Assembly: GCA_944391055.1 (NCBI GenBank)
Contig: CALXSF010000003.1
Span: forward strand, 62,001 to 126,000
DNA length: 64,000 nt
Reading direction: 5' to 3'
Source: an uncultured Kiritimatiellota bacterium
GTDB lineage: Bacteria; Verrucomicrobiota; Kiritimatiellia; RFP12; DVOR01
The notes below the pieces were generated by a model that did not search any database, was not told the DNA's origin, and saw only the letters and a program-made list of their open reading frames with translations. This document shows, piece by piece, positions 49,444 through 58,362 of this stretch. How positions within the stretch are numbered: the stretch's first letter is position 1; every line of letters starts with the position of its first letter. Position numbers and translations under genes: made by a program.

Positions 49444-49776
49444 ATGGAAGTGAAAGCCATCTCCCGGAATCTGCGCATCTCGGTGCGCAAGGCGCGCCCG
49501 TTGGCGCGGCGCGTGCAGGGCCTGCGGCTCTCCGACGCGCTCGCGGTGGCGGATTTCAGCCCGCTGAAGGCGGGGCGGTTCCTGTCGTGCGCGCTGCGCT
49601 CGGCGGCGGCCAACGCCCGGAACAACAACAACCTCGACCCGGAGACGCTGACGGTGAAGAAGGCCGTCTTCGACGAGGGCGCGCGCATGAAGCGCTACTG
49701 GTGCGGCGCGCGCGGCAGCGCCAAGCCGATCCAGAAGAAGCTCAGCCACCTCACGGTGGTGCTGACGAACGAGTAA
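49444..49776 (+). CDS. rplV: 50S ribosomal protein L22
   Basis: This 110-residue L22 begins MEVKAISRNLRISVRKARPL and contains the hairpin sequence ARMKRYWCGARGSAKPIQKK that reaches the exit-tunnel constriction. The beta-hairpin tip controls macrolide binding in other bacteria. It lies 15 bases before rpsC. Confidence 0.96.
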   Translation: MEVKAISRNLRISVRKARPLARRVQGLRLSDALAVADFSPLKAGRFLSCALRSAAANARNNNNLDPETLTVKKAVFDEGARMKRYWCGARGSAKPIQKKLSHLTVVLTNE

Positions 49777-49791
49777 CACGAGGAGCCTACC

Positions 49792-50478
49792 TTGGGACAG
49801 AAAGTCAACCCTATCGGCTTCCGCATTGCCCTGAACAAACAGTGGCAGTCGCGTTGGTTCGCGAAGAAGCAGGATTTCGGCCTGAACCTGGCCGAGGACA
49901 ACACCATCCGTGAGACCGTGCGCAAGAGCATCGAGGGCGCGGCCATCACGAAGATCGGCATCGAGCGCTACGCCAACCGCGTGCGCGTGGTGATCTTCTC
50001 GGCCCGCCCCGGCGTGATCGTCGGGCGCAAGGGCCAGGACGTCGAGAAGCTGAAGGCCGCGCTGGCCAAGAAGACGGGCAAGGAGATTTACCTGGACATC
50101 CAGGAGATCCGCACGCCCGACGCCGACGCCCAGCTGGTGGCCGAGAGCATCGCCCAGCAGATCGAGCACCGCATCGCCGTGAAGCGCGCCATCAAGCGCG
50201 CGGAGAAGACGGCGATGGAGCTTGGCGTGGACGGCATCAAGATCCGTTGCGCCGGGCGCATCAACGGCGCGGAGATCTCCCGCGTGGAGTGGAGCAAGAA
50301 GGGCAAGGTGCCCCTGCACACCCTGCGCGCCAACATCGATTATGGCTTTGTGGAGGCCAACACCACCGCCGGCAAGATCGGCGTGAAGGTGTGGATCTGC
50401 AAGCGCGAAGACTTCCAGCCCGCCCGTCAGCAGCGCGGCGGCGACCGCGGAAGGAGGAACTATGCCTCTCATGCCTAA
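49792..50478 (+). CDS. rpsC: 30S ribosomal protein S3 (TTG start)
   Basis: This 228-residue S3 begins at a TTG (49792), giving the canonical [18 protein letters not shown]. An AGGAG site lies seven bases upstream, and no ATG opens this frame closer. The KH domain ([20 protein letters not shown]) and the C-terminal S3 domain ([20 protein letters not shown]) are both present. S3 forms part of the mRNA entry channel and helicase site. The start of rplP lies inside its last codons. Confidence 0.95.
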   Translation: MGQKVNPIGFRIALNKQWQSRWFAKKQDFGLNLAEDNTIRETVRKSIEGAAITKIGIERYANRVRVVIFSARPGVIVGRKGQDVEKLKAALAKKTGKEIYLDIQEIRTPDADAQLVAESIAQQIEHRIAVKRAIKRAEKTAMELGVDGIKIRCAGRINGAEISRVEWSKKGKVPLHTLRANIDYGFVEANTTAGKIGVKVWICKREDFQPARQQRGGDRGRRNYASHA

Positions 50479-50869
50479 ACGCGTGAAGCACCGCAAGGTC
50501 TCGAAGGGCTCCCGCAAGGGCTTCGCGACCAGCGGCGACAAGCTTGCCTACGGCGAATACGGGATCAAGGCCCTAGGCCGCGGGTGGGTGACGAACACCC
50601 AGATCGAGGCCTGCCGCGTGGCCATCAACCGCCACATGAAGCGCAAGGGCAAGCTTTGGGTGCGCATTTTCCCGGACAAGCCGGTGACGAAGAAGCCCAT
50701 CGAGGTGCGCATGGGCTCGGGCAAGGGCAACCCGGAGTTCTGGGTGGCCGTGGTGCTCCCGGGCAAGGTGCTCTTCGAGGTGGGCGGCATCCCCGAGTCG
50801 CTGGCGCGCGAGTGCCTGCGCCTGGCGGACACCAAGCTCGGCATCCGCACGCAGCTGATCGGCCGTTGA
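50462..50869 (+). CDS. rplP: 50S ribosomal protein L16
   Basis: This 135-residue L16 begins [21 protein letters not shown] second ATG at 50471 (LMPKR) matches other L16 starts equally well; the first is better spaced from AAGGAGG at 50451. [20 protein letters not shown] and [20 protein letters not shown] line the A-site side of the 50S. It overlaps rpsC by 17 bases. Confidence 0.95.
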   Translation: MPLMPKRVKHRKVSKGSRKGFATSGDKLAYGEYGIKALGRGWVTNTQIEACRVAINRHMKRKGKLWVRIFPDKPVTKKPIEVRMGSGKGNPEFWVAVVLPGKVLFEVGGIPESLARECLRLADTKLGIRTQLIGR

Positions 50870-50883
50870 AGGGAGCGCGCACC

Positions 50884-51084
50884 ATGAAGATCGCAGACAT
50901 CAAAGACCTCAGCGCCGAAGAACTCGCCGCCCAGATCCGCGACAAGGAGACGGAGCTGCGCGGGTTGCGCCTGAAGCACAATTCCACCCAACAGGGCGTC
51001 GAGGCGCCCGGCCGCTTGGCCAAGCTGCGCAGGGACATCGCCCAGCTCAAGACGGTGGCCAACCAGAAGAAGGTGAACCAATGA
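50884..51084 (+). CDS. rpmC: 50S ribosomal protein L29
   Basis: This 66-residue L29 is a two-helix protein near the exit tunnel: [20 protein letters not shown] and [16 protein letters not shown]. The start at 50884 comes 14 bases after rplP. The stop overlaps rpsQ by four bases (ATGA). Confidence 0.95.
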   Translation: MKIADIKDLSAEELAAQIRDKETELRGLRLKHNSTQQGVEAPGRLAKLRRDIAQLKTVANQKKVNQ

Positions 51085-51344
51085 GCGAAACTACTGTCGA
51101 GCGCGGCACGCGCAAGGTGCGCACGGGCACCGTCGTCAGCAAGTCGGGCGACAAGTCGATCGTCGTGCGCGTGGAGCGGCGCCTGCCGCACCCCATCTAC
51201 GGCAAGATCGTCAAGACCAGCAAGAAGTTCCACGCGCATGACGCGGAGAACGTGGCCAAGGTGGGCGACACGGTGACCATCATGGAGACCCGCCCGCTGA
51301 GCAAGACCAAGCGCTGGCGTTTGGTCTCCGTCGAGGAGAAGTGA
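51081..51344 (+). CDS. rpsQ: 30S ribosomal protein S17
   Basis: This 87-residue S17 is a primary 16S rRNA binder with an OB fold. [20 protein letters not shown] and [20 protein letters not shown] are conserved. It overlaps rpmC by four bases and is three bases upstream of rplN. Confidence 0.96.
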   Translation: MSETTVERGTRKVRTGTVVSKSGDKSIVVRVERRLPHPIYGKIVKTSKKFHAHDAENVAKVGDTVTIMETRPLSKTKRWRLVSVEEK

Positions 51345-51347
51345 GCC

Positions 51348-51713
51348 ATGATCATCGAAGAGAGCAAGCTGGTGGTGGCGGACAACACCGGGGCGAAGAT
51401 CGCCAAGTGCTTCCGCATCCTCGGGCAGCGCAAGGGCACGGCCGGGGTGGGCGACGTCATCCGCGTCTCCATCCAGGAGGCCAGCCCGACGGGCGCGGTG
51501 AAGAAGGGGCAGGTCTGCTTCGCGCTGATCGTGCGCACGGCGCACCCCATCGCGCGGCCCGACGGCTCCTACGTGCGCTTCGACCAGAACGCGTGCGTCA
51601 TCGTGGACGCGAAGCACAACCCGATGGGCACCCGCATCTTCGGGCCCGTGGCGCGCGAGCTGCGCGACAAGGGCCAGATGAAGGTCATCTCCCTCGCGCC
51701 CGAGGTGGTGTGA
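51348..51713 (+). CDS. rplN: 50S ribosomal protein L14
   Basis: This 121-residue L14 begins [20 protein letters not shown] and includes [20 protein letters not shown] and the C-terminal [20 protein letters not shown]. It binds 23S rRNA and the silencing factor RsfS. A 116-base gap with a probable promoter separates it from rplX, unlike the tight spacing elsewhere. Confidence 0.97.
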   Translation: MIIEESKLVVADNTGAKIAKCFRILGQRKGTAGVGDVIRVSIQEASPTGAVKKGQVCFALIVRTAHPIARPDGSYVRFDQNACVIVDAKHNPMGTRIFGPVARELRDKGQMKVISLAPEVV

Positions 51714-51799
51714 GGCGGGAGGCCGCTTCGTGACCGCAGGTAATACGTAAGCGTAAGCCGGGAACCCACAGGAAGAACGGGACGTTTGCGAACTGCGTT

Positions 51800-51808
51800 T
51801 GTTACAAT
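51800..51808 (+). promoter_or_regulatory. Probable internal promoter between rplN and rplX
   Basis: An extended -10, TGT directly before TACAAT (51803-51808), lies in the only large gap of the ribosomal cluster. No strong -35 is visible. rplX starts at 51830, so the transcript leader would be about 15 bases. The element splits the S10-like and spc-like halves one gene later than in E. coli. Confidence 0.5.
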
Positions 51809-51829
51809 GGCGAGTTACGGAACAGAACA

Positions 51830-52144
51830 ATGAGCATCGCAAGAATCAAGAAGAACGACACGGTGATCGCGATCGCCGGGGCCGACAAGGGGAAGACCGG
51901 GAAGGTCCTCTCCGTGAACCCGAAGGCGGGCACCGCGGTGGTGGAAGGCCTGCGCAAGGTGAAGAAGACCGTCCGCCGCACCGAGCAGCAGGCCGGTGGC
52001 ATCATCGAGGTCGAGGCGCCCATCCAGCTCTCGAACCTCATGCCCTACGACGCCGAGAAGCAGCGCGGCAGCCGCATCGCCCGCACGCGGAACGGCGAGA
52101 CGACGGTCCGCACCCTCAAGGTGTCGGGCAAGGCGTTGGACTAA
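51830..52144 (+). CDS. rplX: 50S ribosomal protein L24
   Basis: This 104-residue L24 has the KOW motif KNDTVIAIAGADKGKTGKVL and the conserved HTEQ-like loop TVRRTEQQAGGIIEVEAPIQ. It starts 50S assembly and lies near the exit tunnel. Its ATG follows the internal promoter. rplE follows after 11 bases with a TAAGGAG site. Confidence 0.95.
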   Translation: MSIARIKKNDTVIAIAGADKGKTGKVLSVNPKAGTAVVEGLRKVKKTVRRTEQQAGGIIEVEAPIQLSNLMPYDAEKQRGSRIARTRNGETTVRTLKVSGKALD

Positions 52145-52155
52145 GGAGCACGGAC

Positions 52156-52686
52156 ATGGCCAATCTGAAAGAGACCTACGCCAAGGAGATCGTCCCCGCG
52201 CTGGAGAAGCAGCTTGGGGTGACGAACCCGATGTTGGTGCCCCGCCTGACGAAGATCGTCGTCAACATGGCCTTCGGCCTGCGCGAGAAGGACGTGCAGA
52301 AGCAGCTGGTCCAGGACCTGGAGGCGATCACCGGCCAGAAGGCCGTCCTCTGCAAGGCCCGCAAGAGCATCTCCAACTTCAAGCTGCGCGAGGGGATGCC
52401 CATCGGCGCGAAGGTGACGCTGCGCGGCGTGCGGATGTACGAGTTCGCCGAGCGCTTCTTCAACGTCACCCTGCCGCGCATCCGCGACTTCCGCGGCGTG
52501 CCGAACCGCGGTTTCGACAAGGCCGGCAATTACACGATGGGGATGAAGGAGTACGTCACCTTCCCCGAGATCACCGCCGTGAGCACGGCGTCGGGTCTGG
52601 ACGTGACGTTCGTCACCACCGCCAAGGACAAGGCCGGCGCCAAGGCGCTGCTTGAGGCGCTGGGCATGCCGTTCATGGGCCGCTAA
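52156..52686 (+). CDS. rplE: 50S ribosomal protein L5
   Basis: This 176-residue L5 binds 5S rRNA and touches the P-site tRNA elbow. [40 protein letters not shown] and [20 protein letters not shown] are typical. The ATG at 52156 has an AAGGAG site. rpsN follows 11 bases after the stop. Confidence 0.97.
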   Translation: MANLKETYAKEIVPALEKQLGVTNPMLVPRLTKIVVNMAFGLREKDVQKQLVQDLEAITGQKAVLCKARKSISNFKLREGMPIGAKVTLRGVRMYEFAERFFNVTLPRIRDFRGVPNRGFDKAGNYTMGMKEYVTFPEITAVSTASGLDVTFVTTAKDKAGAKALLEALGMPFMGR

Positions 52687-52697
52687 GGAGAGAGAAG

Positions 52698-52883
52698 ATG
52701 GCTAAGACCTCCCTGATCGTCAAGGCTGCGCGCAAGCCGAAGTTCGGCGTCCGCGCGTACACCCGTTGCTCCCGTTGCGGCCGCCCCCACAGCGTCATCC
52801 GCAAGTTCCGCCTCTGCCGCCTCTGCTTCCGCGAGATGGCGCTCAACGGCGAGATCCCCGGCGTCACCAAGGCCAGCTGGTAA
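52698..52883 (+). CDS. rpsN: 30S ribosomal protein S14, zinc-binding type
   Basis: This 61-residue S14 is the short form with two CxxC pairs ([20 protein letters not shown], then CF) that bind zinc. It replaces the ~100-residue zinc-free form found in E. coli. It occupies the head of the 30S subunit near S3 and S10. It sits between rplE and rpsH with an AGGAGAG site. Confidence 0.97.
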   Translation: MAKTSLIVKAARKPKFGVRAYTRCSRCGRPHSVIRKFRLCRLCFREMALNGEIPGVTKASW

Positions 52884-52901
52884 GCGAAAGGGCACACCAA
52901 A

Positions 52902-53294
52902 ATGATGACCGATCCCATTTCCGACATGCTGGTGCGCATCCGCAACGCGCAGAAGGCGCGCCACCCCGAGGTGTCCATGCCCGGCTCCCGAATCAAGGGC
53001 GAGATCGCCCGCGTGCTGAAGGAGGAGGGCTACATCGCCGACTACGCGATGGTGGGCGACACGAAGCGCGTGCTGACCATCGAGCTGAAGTACAGCGACC
53101 GCGCCGAGCCCGCCATCCGCGGCCTTGAGCGCGTCTCCCGCCCCGGCCTGCGCCGTTTCTGCGGCTACACCGACATCCCCAAAGTCCTCGGCGGCCTGGG
53201 CATTGCCGTGCTCAGCACCTCCGGCGGCATCATGAGCGGCAAGACCGCGCGCGAGCGTCGGCTCGGCGGCGAGCTGCTCTGCACCATCTGGTAA
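52902..53294 (+). CDS. rpsH: 30S ribosomal protein S8
   Basis: This 130-residue S8 begins MMTDPISDMLVRIRNAQKAR and ends with the conserved STSGGIMSGKTARERRLGGE. It binds the central domain of 16S rRNA and in E. coli represses the spc operon. The second Met (52905) is an equally possible start. It is 18 bases after rpsN. Confidence 0.97.
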   Translation: MMTDPISDMLVRIRNAQKARHPEVSMPGSRIKGEIARVLKEEGYIADYAMVGDTKRVLTIELKYSDRAEPAIRGLERVSRPGLRRFCGYTDIPKVLGGLGIAVLSTSGGIMSGKTARERRLGGELLCTIW

Positions 53295-53307
53295 AGGAGC
53301 CCACACC

Positions 53308-53847
53308 ATGTCTCGAATCGGCAAGCAGCCCATCACCATCCCCGCGGGCGTCACCGTCACGGTGGCCAACGCGAACGAGGTGACGGTCAAAGGCCCCAAG
53401 GGTGAGCTTTCGCGCGTCTTCCAGAAGGGCATCACCGTCACGGTCGAAGGCAACGAGGTCCGCGTGGCCCGCGCCGACGACACCCGCGCCCAGAAGAGCT
53501 TCCACGGCCTTTCGCGCACCTTGGTCAAGAACATGATCGAGGGCGTCACGAAGGGCTATTCCAAGGAGCTCGTTATCGAGGGCACCGGCTTCAAGGCCGC
53601 CGTCCAAGGCGACAAGGCGATCCTCACGCTGGGCTTCGCCTCGCCCAAGGAGTATCCGATCCCGGCCGGCTGCGCCGTCACCGTCACCGGCGACGTGAAC
53701 GTCAAGGTCGAGGGCATCGACAAGGAAGTGGTCGGCGAGGCCGCCGCCCGCATCCGCTCCTACTACCCGGCCGAGCCTTACAAGGGCAAGGGCATCCGCT
53801 ACAAGGACGAGAAGATCCGCCGCAAGGAAGGCAAGACCGTCGCCTAA
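53308..53847 (+). CDS. rplF: 50S ribosomal protein L6
   Basis: This 179-residue L6 has two copies of its domain; MSRIGKQPITIPAGVTVTVA opens the first and the C-terminal YKGKGIRYKDEKIRRKEGK closes the second. It lies near the factor-binding stalk base. It begins 13 bases after rpsH with an AAAGGAG site and ends 23 bases before rplR. Confidence 0.97.
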   Translation: MSRIGKQPITIPAGVTVTVANANEVTVKGPKGELSRVFQKGITVTVEGNEVRVARADDTRAQKSFHGLSRTLVKNMIEGVTKGYSKELVIEGTGFKAAVQGDKAILTLGFASPKEYPIPAGCAVTVTGDVNVKVEGIDKEVVGEAAARIRSYYPAEPYKGKGIRYKDEKIRRKEGKTVA

Positions 53848-53870
53848 CCGCGGCCAGGAGAATCGCAATC

Positions 53871-54242
53871 ATGAGTTTGAAGAACCGCAAAGAACAGCGC
53901 GTCGTGCGCCACCAGCGCATCCGCCGCCGCATCGGCGGCGGCACGCCCGAGCGCCCGCGCATGGCCATCTTCGTCTCGAACCGCTATATGTACGTGCAGT
54001 TCATCGACGACGAGGCCGGCAACACCTTGGCTTCCGCCTCCACCCTCAAGGGCGGCTGGAAGTGCAACCTCGAGGGCGCCAAGGCCCTCGGCGAGGCCGC
54101 CGCCCAGGCCGCCCAGGCCAAGGGCATCAAGACCGTCGTCGTCGACCGCGCGGGCTACAAGTTCCACGGCCGCGTGAAGACCATCGTCGAGACCGCCGTC
54201 GCGGCGGGGCTCGCCATCAGCGCCAAGACGGAGGAGGCGTAA
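53871..54242 (+). CDS. rplR: 50S ribosomal protein L18
   Basis: This 123-residue L18 binds 5S rRNA with L5. Its basic N-terminus (RVVRHQRIRRRIGGGTPERP) and the core RMAIFVSNRYMYVQFIDDEA are conserved, as is the ending DRAGYKFHGRVKTIVETA. Its TAA directly precedes the rpsE ATG with no gap. Confidence 0.96.
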   Translation: MSLKNRKEQRVVRHQRIRRRIGGGTPERPRMAIFVSNRYMYVQFIDDEAGNTLASASTLKGGWKCNLEGAKALGEAAAQAAQAKGIKTVVVDRAGYKFHGRVKTIVETAVAAGLAISAKTEEA

Positions 54243-54725
54243 ATGATCGACCGTAACAACCGCGACGGCGCTCCCGAGTTCGACGAGAAGACCGTTTTCG
54301 TGAACCGTTGCGCCAAGACCGTCAAGGGCGGCCGCCGCTTCAGCTTCTCCGCCATCATCGTGGTGGGCGACAACAACGGGCGCGTGGGGCTTGGCATCGG
54401 CAAGGCCAACGAGGTCGGCGACGCCATCCGCAAGGGCGGCGACGCCGCCCGCAAGGCCATGCGCCCGGTCTGCATGAAGGGGTCCACCATCCCCCACGAG
54501 GTCACCGGCGTCTGCGACGGCGGCAAGGTGCTCCTCAAGCCCGCGCCCGACGGCACCGGCATCATCTGCGGCGGCGCCATGCGCCCCGTGCTGGAGGCCG
54601 CCGGCATCAAGGACGTCGTCGGCAAGTCCTTGGGTTCCAAGAACCGCCTCAACGTGGTCAAGGCCACGATCGACGCGCTCCACCAGCTGCGCTCGGCCGA
54701 GACCATCGCGGCGCTTCGTGCCTGA
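54243..54725 (+). CDS. rpsE: 30S ribosomal protein S5
   Basis: This 160-residue S5 has VFVNRCAKTVKGGRRFSFSA, the NNGRVGLGIGKANEVGDAI loop and a C-terminal domain with SLGSKNRLNVVKATIDAL. It takes part in mRNA entry and decoding fidelity. The ATG at 54243 directly follows rplR. rpmD (L30), which usually comes next, is missing; rplO starts 58 bases later. Confidence 0.96.
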   Translation: MIDRNNRDGAPEFDEKTVFVNRCAKTVKGGRRFSFSAIIVVGDNNGRVGLGIGKANEVGDAIRKGGDAARKAMRPVCMKGSTIPHEVTGVCDGGKVLLKPAPDGTGIICGGAMRPVLEAAGIKDVVGKSLGSKNRLNVVKATIDALHQLRSAETIAALRA

Positions 54726-54783
54726 TGGGCCGCGCGGCGGGCGCCCCCCGCCGCCGCCCTTCCATCCAGAAAGGATTTGAGAC

Positions 54784-55230
54784 ATGGATCTCTCTACCCT
54801 CACCAACACCCCCGGGGCCCGCAAGCCCCGCAAGCGCGTCGGCCGCGGCATGGGCTCGGGCACGGGCAAGACCTCGACCCGCGGCCACAAGGGCCAGGGC
54901 TCCCGCAAGGGGCACAAGCAGAAGCTTGGCTTCGAAGGCGGCCAGATGCCCCTCATGCGCCGCCTGCCCAAGCGCGGGTTCAAGAACCCCAACCGTGTCC
55001 CTTACTACGGCGTGAACATCGAGTCCCTCAACCGTTTCGAGGACGGCACCGTGGTGGACATCGACGTGATGCTGGCGGCCGGCTTCGGCTACCGCCCCGC
55101 CAAAGAGGCCGGGATCAAGATCCTTGGCGACGGCGAGCTCACCAAGAAGCTCACCGTGAAGGCCTCCGCCTTCTCCGCCTCCGCCAAGGCCAAGATCGAG
55201 GCGGCGGGCGGCACCTGCGAGGTCATCTGA
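54784..55230 (+). CDS. rplO: 50S ribosomal protein L15
   Basis: This 148-residue L15 starts [20 protein letters not shown], with the glycine-rich [20 protein letters not shown] tail and [20 protein letters not shown]. It binds 23S rRNA late in assembly. The start has an AAAGGA site in a 58-base gap left by the absent rpmD. A GC hairpin follows before secY. Confidence 0.97.
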   Translation: MDLSTLTNTPGARKPRKRVGRGMGSGTGKTSTRGHKGQGSRKGHKQKLGFEGGQMPLMRRLPKRGFKNPNRVPYYGVNIESLNRFEDGTVVDIDVMLAAGFGYRPAKEAGIKILGDGELTKKLTVKASAFSASAKAKIEAAGGTCEVI

Positions 55231-55238
55231 CCCCGCGC

Positions 55239-55276
55239 CCGCCCCCGGCCGCCGCGCCGGGGGCGGCCTCCCTTTT
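55239..55276 (+). terminator. Attenuator-like hairpin between rplO and secY
   Basis: An 11-bp GC stem (arms 55239-55249 and 55256-55266) with a six-base loop is followed by CCTCCCTTTT. The T run is short, so partial termination or attenuation of secY and later genes is more likely than full termination. Confidence 0.4.
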
Positions 55277-55326
55277 CGGGGCCCCGCCCCGCGACATGAC
55301 TGAGCGCCGCATCCTGAGGATCCCTC

Positions 55327-56700
55327 ATGCTCAAGACTTTCGCCAACCTTTTCAAGATTCCCGAGCTCCGCGCCCGCATTTTCTTCACCATCGGTCTGGT
55401 GGCCGTGGCCCGCCTGCTGGCCATGATCCCGACCCCTGGCGTGGACTGGGGCGCCATCCAGCAGCTCCAAGACACGATCGGGGCGACCTCCGAGGGTGGC
55501 CTCGTGGCGTGGTTCGACACGTTCACGGGCGGCGCGCTCACCCAATGCTCCGTGGGCACCCTCTCCATCTGGCCGTACATCTCCGCGCAGATCATCATCC
55601 AGCTGATGACCGCCGTCATCCCCGCCCTCGGGCGCCTTCAGCGCGAGGGGGACGCCGGGCGCAAGACGCTCAACCTTTACATCCGCTGGCTGACCATCGC
55701 CATCTGCGTCTTCCAGGCGCTCGCCTTGGCCAACACGATGCTTTCCCCCGAACGCCTCGTCGGCTCCGAGACCGACGTGCGCTTGGTGGTCATGTCCCCG
55801 TTCCTGTTCTACGTCAGCACCGTCATCGCCATGACGGGCGCCTCCATGTTCGTCATGTGGCTGGGCGACCAGATTTCCGAGCGCGGCATCGGGAACGGCA
55901 TCTCGCTCCTCATCATGATCAACATCACCTCGCGCCTGCCCGTGGCCGTGGCCGACGCCGCCCGCCGTTACTTCAACATTGGGGGCGCGCAGGCGCAGGG
56001 GGCCGTTTGGGAGCTTATCCTCCTGCTGGTCTTCTTCTTCGCGGTGCTTTTGGGGACCGTGGCCATCACCCAGGCGCTGCGCAAGATCCCCATCCACTCC
56101 ACCCGTGCCATCTCGCGGGGCGCGGCTTACGGCGGCGGCGTGAACTATCTGCCGCTGCGCGTGAACTTCTCCGGCGTCATGCCCATCATCTTCGCCGGCC
56201 CCATCCTCCAGCTCATCGGCATGCTGAGCCGCCTCAACGGCACCAACGCGGTCACGCGCTTCCTCAAGGAGGTCGGCGAGACCATCATCCAGCCCACGAC
56301 GATGACGCATATCCTGCTTTACGGCGCGCTGATCCTCTTCTTCACCTTCTTCTGGGTCGCCACCCAGTTCAACGCCATGAACATTTCCGACGGGCTCAAG
56401 CGGGAAGGGTCGTACATCCCCGGGATTCGCCCCGGCCTCGCCACGGCCGAGTACCTTGACGCCGTCATGACCCGGGTCACGTTCATCGGCGCCATCGCGC
56501 TGCTGCTCATCGCCATCATCCCGCTCATCCTCACCTCCTCCCGCAAGATCTCCTGGGAAATCACCTCCTTCTTCGGCGGGACGAGCCTCCTCATCATTGT
56601 CGGCGTGGCCCTTGACACGCTTCGCCGGCTGGAATCCCAGTTGGTCATGCGCAATTACGATGGCTTCCTGAAGCATGGCCGCATCACCGGCCGCCATTGA
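55327..56700 (+). CDS. secY: Preprotein translocase subunit SecY
   Basis: This 457-residue SecY has ten membrane segments and forms the protein-conducting channel with SecE and SecG. Conserved stretches include GALTQCSVGTLSIWPYISAQ, GDQISERGIGNGISLLIMIN and IPIHSTRAISRGAAYGGG, and the C-terminal MRNYDGFLKHGRITGRH. The start at 55327 opens the typical MLKTFANLFKIPELRARIFF. It exports the secreted proteins of this window. adk starts 12 bases after the stop. Confidence 0.97.
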   Translation: MLKTFANLFKIPELRARIFFTIGLVAVARLLAMIPTPGVDWGAIQQLQDTIGATSEGGLVAWFDTFTGGALTQCSVGTLSIWPYISAQIIIQLMTAVIPALGRLQREGDAGRKTLNLYIRWLTIAICVFQALALANTMLSPERLVGSETDVRLVVMSPFLFYVSTVIAMTGASMFVMWLGDQISERGIGNGISLLIMINITSRLPVAVADAARRYFNIGGAQAQGAVWELILLLVFFFAVLLGTVAITQALRKIPIHSTRAISRGAAYGGGVNYLPLRVNFSGVMPIIFAGPILQLIGMLSRLNGTNAVTRFLKEVGETIIQPTTMTHILLYGALILFFTFFWVATQFNAMNISDGLKREGSYIPGIRPGLATAEYLDAVMTRVTFIGAIALLLIAIIPLILTSSRKISWEITSFFGGTSLLIIVGVALDTLRRLESQLVMRNYDGFLKHGRITGRH

Positions 56701-56712
56701 GTGAGGTCTGGC

Positions 56713-57363
56713 ATGAATGTCGTCATCCTTCTTGGCGCGCCCGGTTCCGGCAAAGGGACGTTGGCCTCTGAGTTGGCCAAGGTCCCCGGCATCCGCCATC
56801 TCTCCTCGGGCGATCTCCTGCGCGGCGCGGTCAAGGAAGGCTCGCCGGCCGGCCTCAAGGCCAAGGCGTACATGGAGGCGGGCAACCTTGTCCCCGACGA
56901 GTTGATCGCCGAGATGATCGAGGAGGTCATCGCCGCCGACGAGGGGACGAACGTCCTGTTGCTCGACGGCTTCCCCAGAACCGTCCGCCAAGCCGACATC
57001 CTGGCGGACTTGCTGGCCCGGAAAGGCGTCCATCTGCGCGGCGCCCTGCTCCTGGAGGTCGCCGACGCGGTGCTCGTCGCCCGCATCGCGGGCCGCCGCG
57101 TTTGCCCGGATTGCGGCGCGACCTTCAACGTCGCCACGCTCCCCCCGAAGGTCGAGGGCGTGTGCGATGTCTGCGGCGGCGCGCTGACCATCCGCAAAGA
57201 CGACGACCCCGCCACCGTCCGCCACCGGCTCGACGTCTATGCCGAGCAGACCTTCCCCCTGATCGACTATTACCGCGCGCGCGGCCTCCTGCACACGGTC
57301 GACGCGACCGGCCATGACTTGGAGCCCAAGATCGAGGCCGCCCTCAGGAAGATCCATGATTGA
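56713..57363 (+). CDS. adk: Adenylate kinase
   Basis: This 216-residue enzyme converts AMP and ATP to two ADP. The P-loop is LLGAPGSGKGTLASELA; the AMP-binding LSSGDLLRGAV and LLDGFPRTVRQAD are standard. A LID domain with four Cys (CPDCGATFNV and CDVCGGALTI) suggests a zinc-binding LID, as in Gram-positive and many other bacteria. The ATG at 56713 opens the conserved strand, though a GTG at 56701 is in frame. It overlaps map by eight bases. Confidence 0.96.
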   Translation: MNVVILLGAPGSGKGTLASELAKVPGIRHLSSGDLLRGAVKEGSPAGLKAKAYMEAGNLVPDELIAEMIEEVIAADEGTNVLLLDGFPRTVRQADILADLLARKGVHLRGALLLEVADAVLVARIAGRRVCPDCGATFNVATLPPKVEGVCDVCGGALTIRKDDDPATVRHRLDVYAEQTFPLIDYYRARGLLHTVDATGHDLEPKIEAALRKIHD

Positions 57364-58159
57364 GCTCCGTTCGCCAGCCGATCTGGACAAGATGCGCGTG
57401 GCCGGCCGGATGATGGCCGACCTCCTGAACGCCTGTTGCGGGCAAATCCGCCCGGGCGTCACCACCGGCGAGATTGACGCCTTCTGCCGCGAACGCCTGC
57501 GGACCTTCGGCGACGGGACCGCCGCCTCCGGCTCGCTTGGCTACATGGGCTATCCGGCCGCGCTCTGCGTGTCGGTGAACGAGGAGGTCATCCACGGCAT
57601 CCCCGGCGCGCGCGTCCTCCAACGCGGGGACATCGTGAGCCTTGACGTCTGCGGGTCGTATCACGGTTTCTTCGGGGACAACACGCGGACGGTCGTCGTC
57701 GGCGGGGCCGAGGCGCTCACGGCGGACGTCCGGCGCCTGCTGCGCGTCACCCGACGTTCGCTGGAGCTGGCCGTCCGGGCCATACGCCCCGGCATCCACC
57801 TCTCGGACGTCTCCCACCTCGTGGAGAAGACGGTCGTCGAGGGCGGCTGCTCGGTGGTCAGGGAGTTCACCGGCCATGGCGTGGGGCGGCGCCTTCACGA
57901 AGACCCGCCCGTCCCCAACTATGGGAAGCCGGGGCGCGGGGCCATCCTGCACGAGGGGATGACCTTGGCCATCGAGCCTATGGTCAACCTCGGCAAGGCG
58001 GCCGTGCGCACCCTTCCCGACGGTTGGACCGTGGTGTCGCGGGACGGCTTGCCGACCGCCCACTTTGAGTACACCGTAGCCGTGCTCAAAGACGGAGCAG
58101 AGATCCTCACCCCCTGGTTCGAGCAGGACCCATGGTCCGACGATTGGATGGCGGGGTAA
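57356..58159 (+). CDS. map: Methionine aminopeptidase, type I
   Basis: This 267-residue metallo-enzyme removes N-terminal Met. The five metal ligands lie in VSLDVCGSYHGFFGDNTRT, the GHGVGRRLHEDPPVPNYGKP His motif, and the C-terminal Glu residues (TLAIEPMVNLG and HFEYTVAVL). Length matches the E. coli enzyme. The ATG at 57356 overlaps adk. No infA lies between map and rpmJ, where it is found in many bacteria. Confidence 0.96.
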   Translation: MIELRSPADLDKMRVAGRMMADLLNACCGQIRPGVTTGEIDAFCRERLRTFGDGTAASGSLGYMGYPAALCVSVNEEVIHGIPGARVLQRGDIVSLDVCGSYHGFFGDNTRTVVVGGAEALTADVRRLLRVTRRSLELAVRAIRPGIHLSDVSHLVEKTVVEGGCSVVREFTGHGVGRRLHEDPPVPNYGKPGRGAILHEGMTLAIEPMVNLGKAAVRTLPDGWTVVSRDGLPTAHFEYTVAVLKDGAEILTPWFEQDPWSDDWMAG

Positions 58160-58177
58160 AGATTTCTGCTTTTTTTG

Positions 58178-58207
58178 TGGACAGTAAGGTGCGAAATGCG
58201 CTATACT
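58178..58207 (+). promoter_or_regulatory. Promoter of the rpmJ-rpoA-rplQ segment
   Basis: TGGACA (58178-58183) and TATACT (58202-58207) are 18 bases apart, in the AT-rich gap after map, the only markedly AT-rich stretch of the cluster. rpmJ starts 29 bases later with an AAAAGGAA site. Confidence 0.7.
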
Positions 58208-58235
58208 CATTCACTCATTTGAAAAGGAACAGGCC

Positions 58236-58349
58236 ATGAAAGTTCGCAGTTCTGTCAAACGTATTTGTGAGCAGTGTCGCATTGTCCGGCGCAAGGGCAT
58301 CGTGCGCGTCATCTGCTCGAACCCCCGCCACAAACAGCGTCAAGGTTAA
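58236..58349 (+). CDS. rpmJ: 50S ribosomal protein L36
   Basis: This 37-residue L36 is complete: [20 protein letters not shown] at the start and [12 protein letters not shown] at the end. It is the zinc-binding (C+) type with Cys11, Cys14, Cys27 and His32. It lies in 23S rRNA near the peptidyl-transferase region. The gene is short and easily missed. It stands between map and rpsM, its usual place, and has its own promoter. Confidence 0.95.
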   Translation: MKVRSSVKRICEQCRIVRRKGIVRVICSNPRHKQRQG

Positions 58350-58362
58350 TCGGAGAAACATT

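Noticed and set aside
54658..57465. A 935-codon minus-strand frame opposite rplO, secY and adk
   Set aside because: It runs antisense through three conserved genes and shows no family motif.
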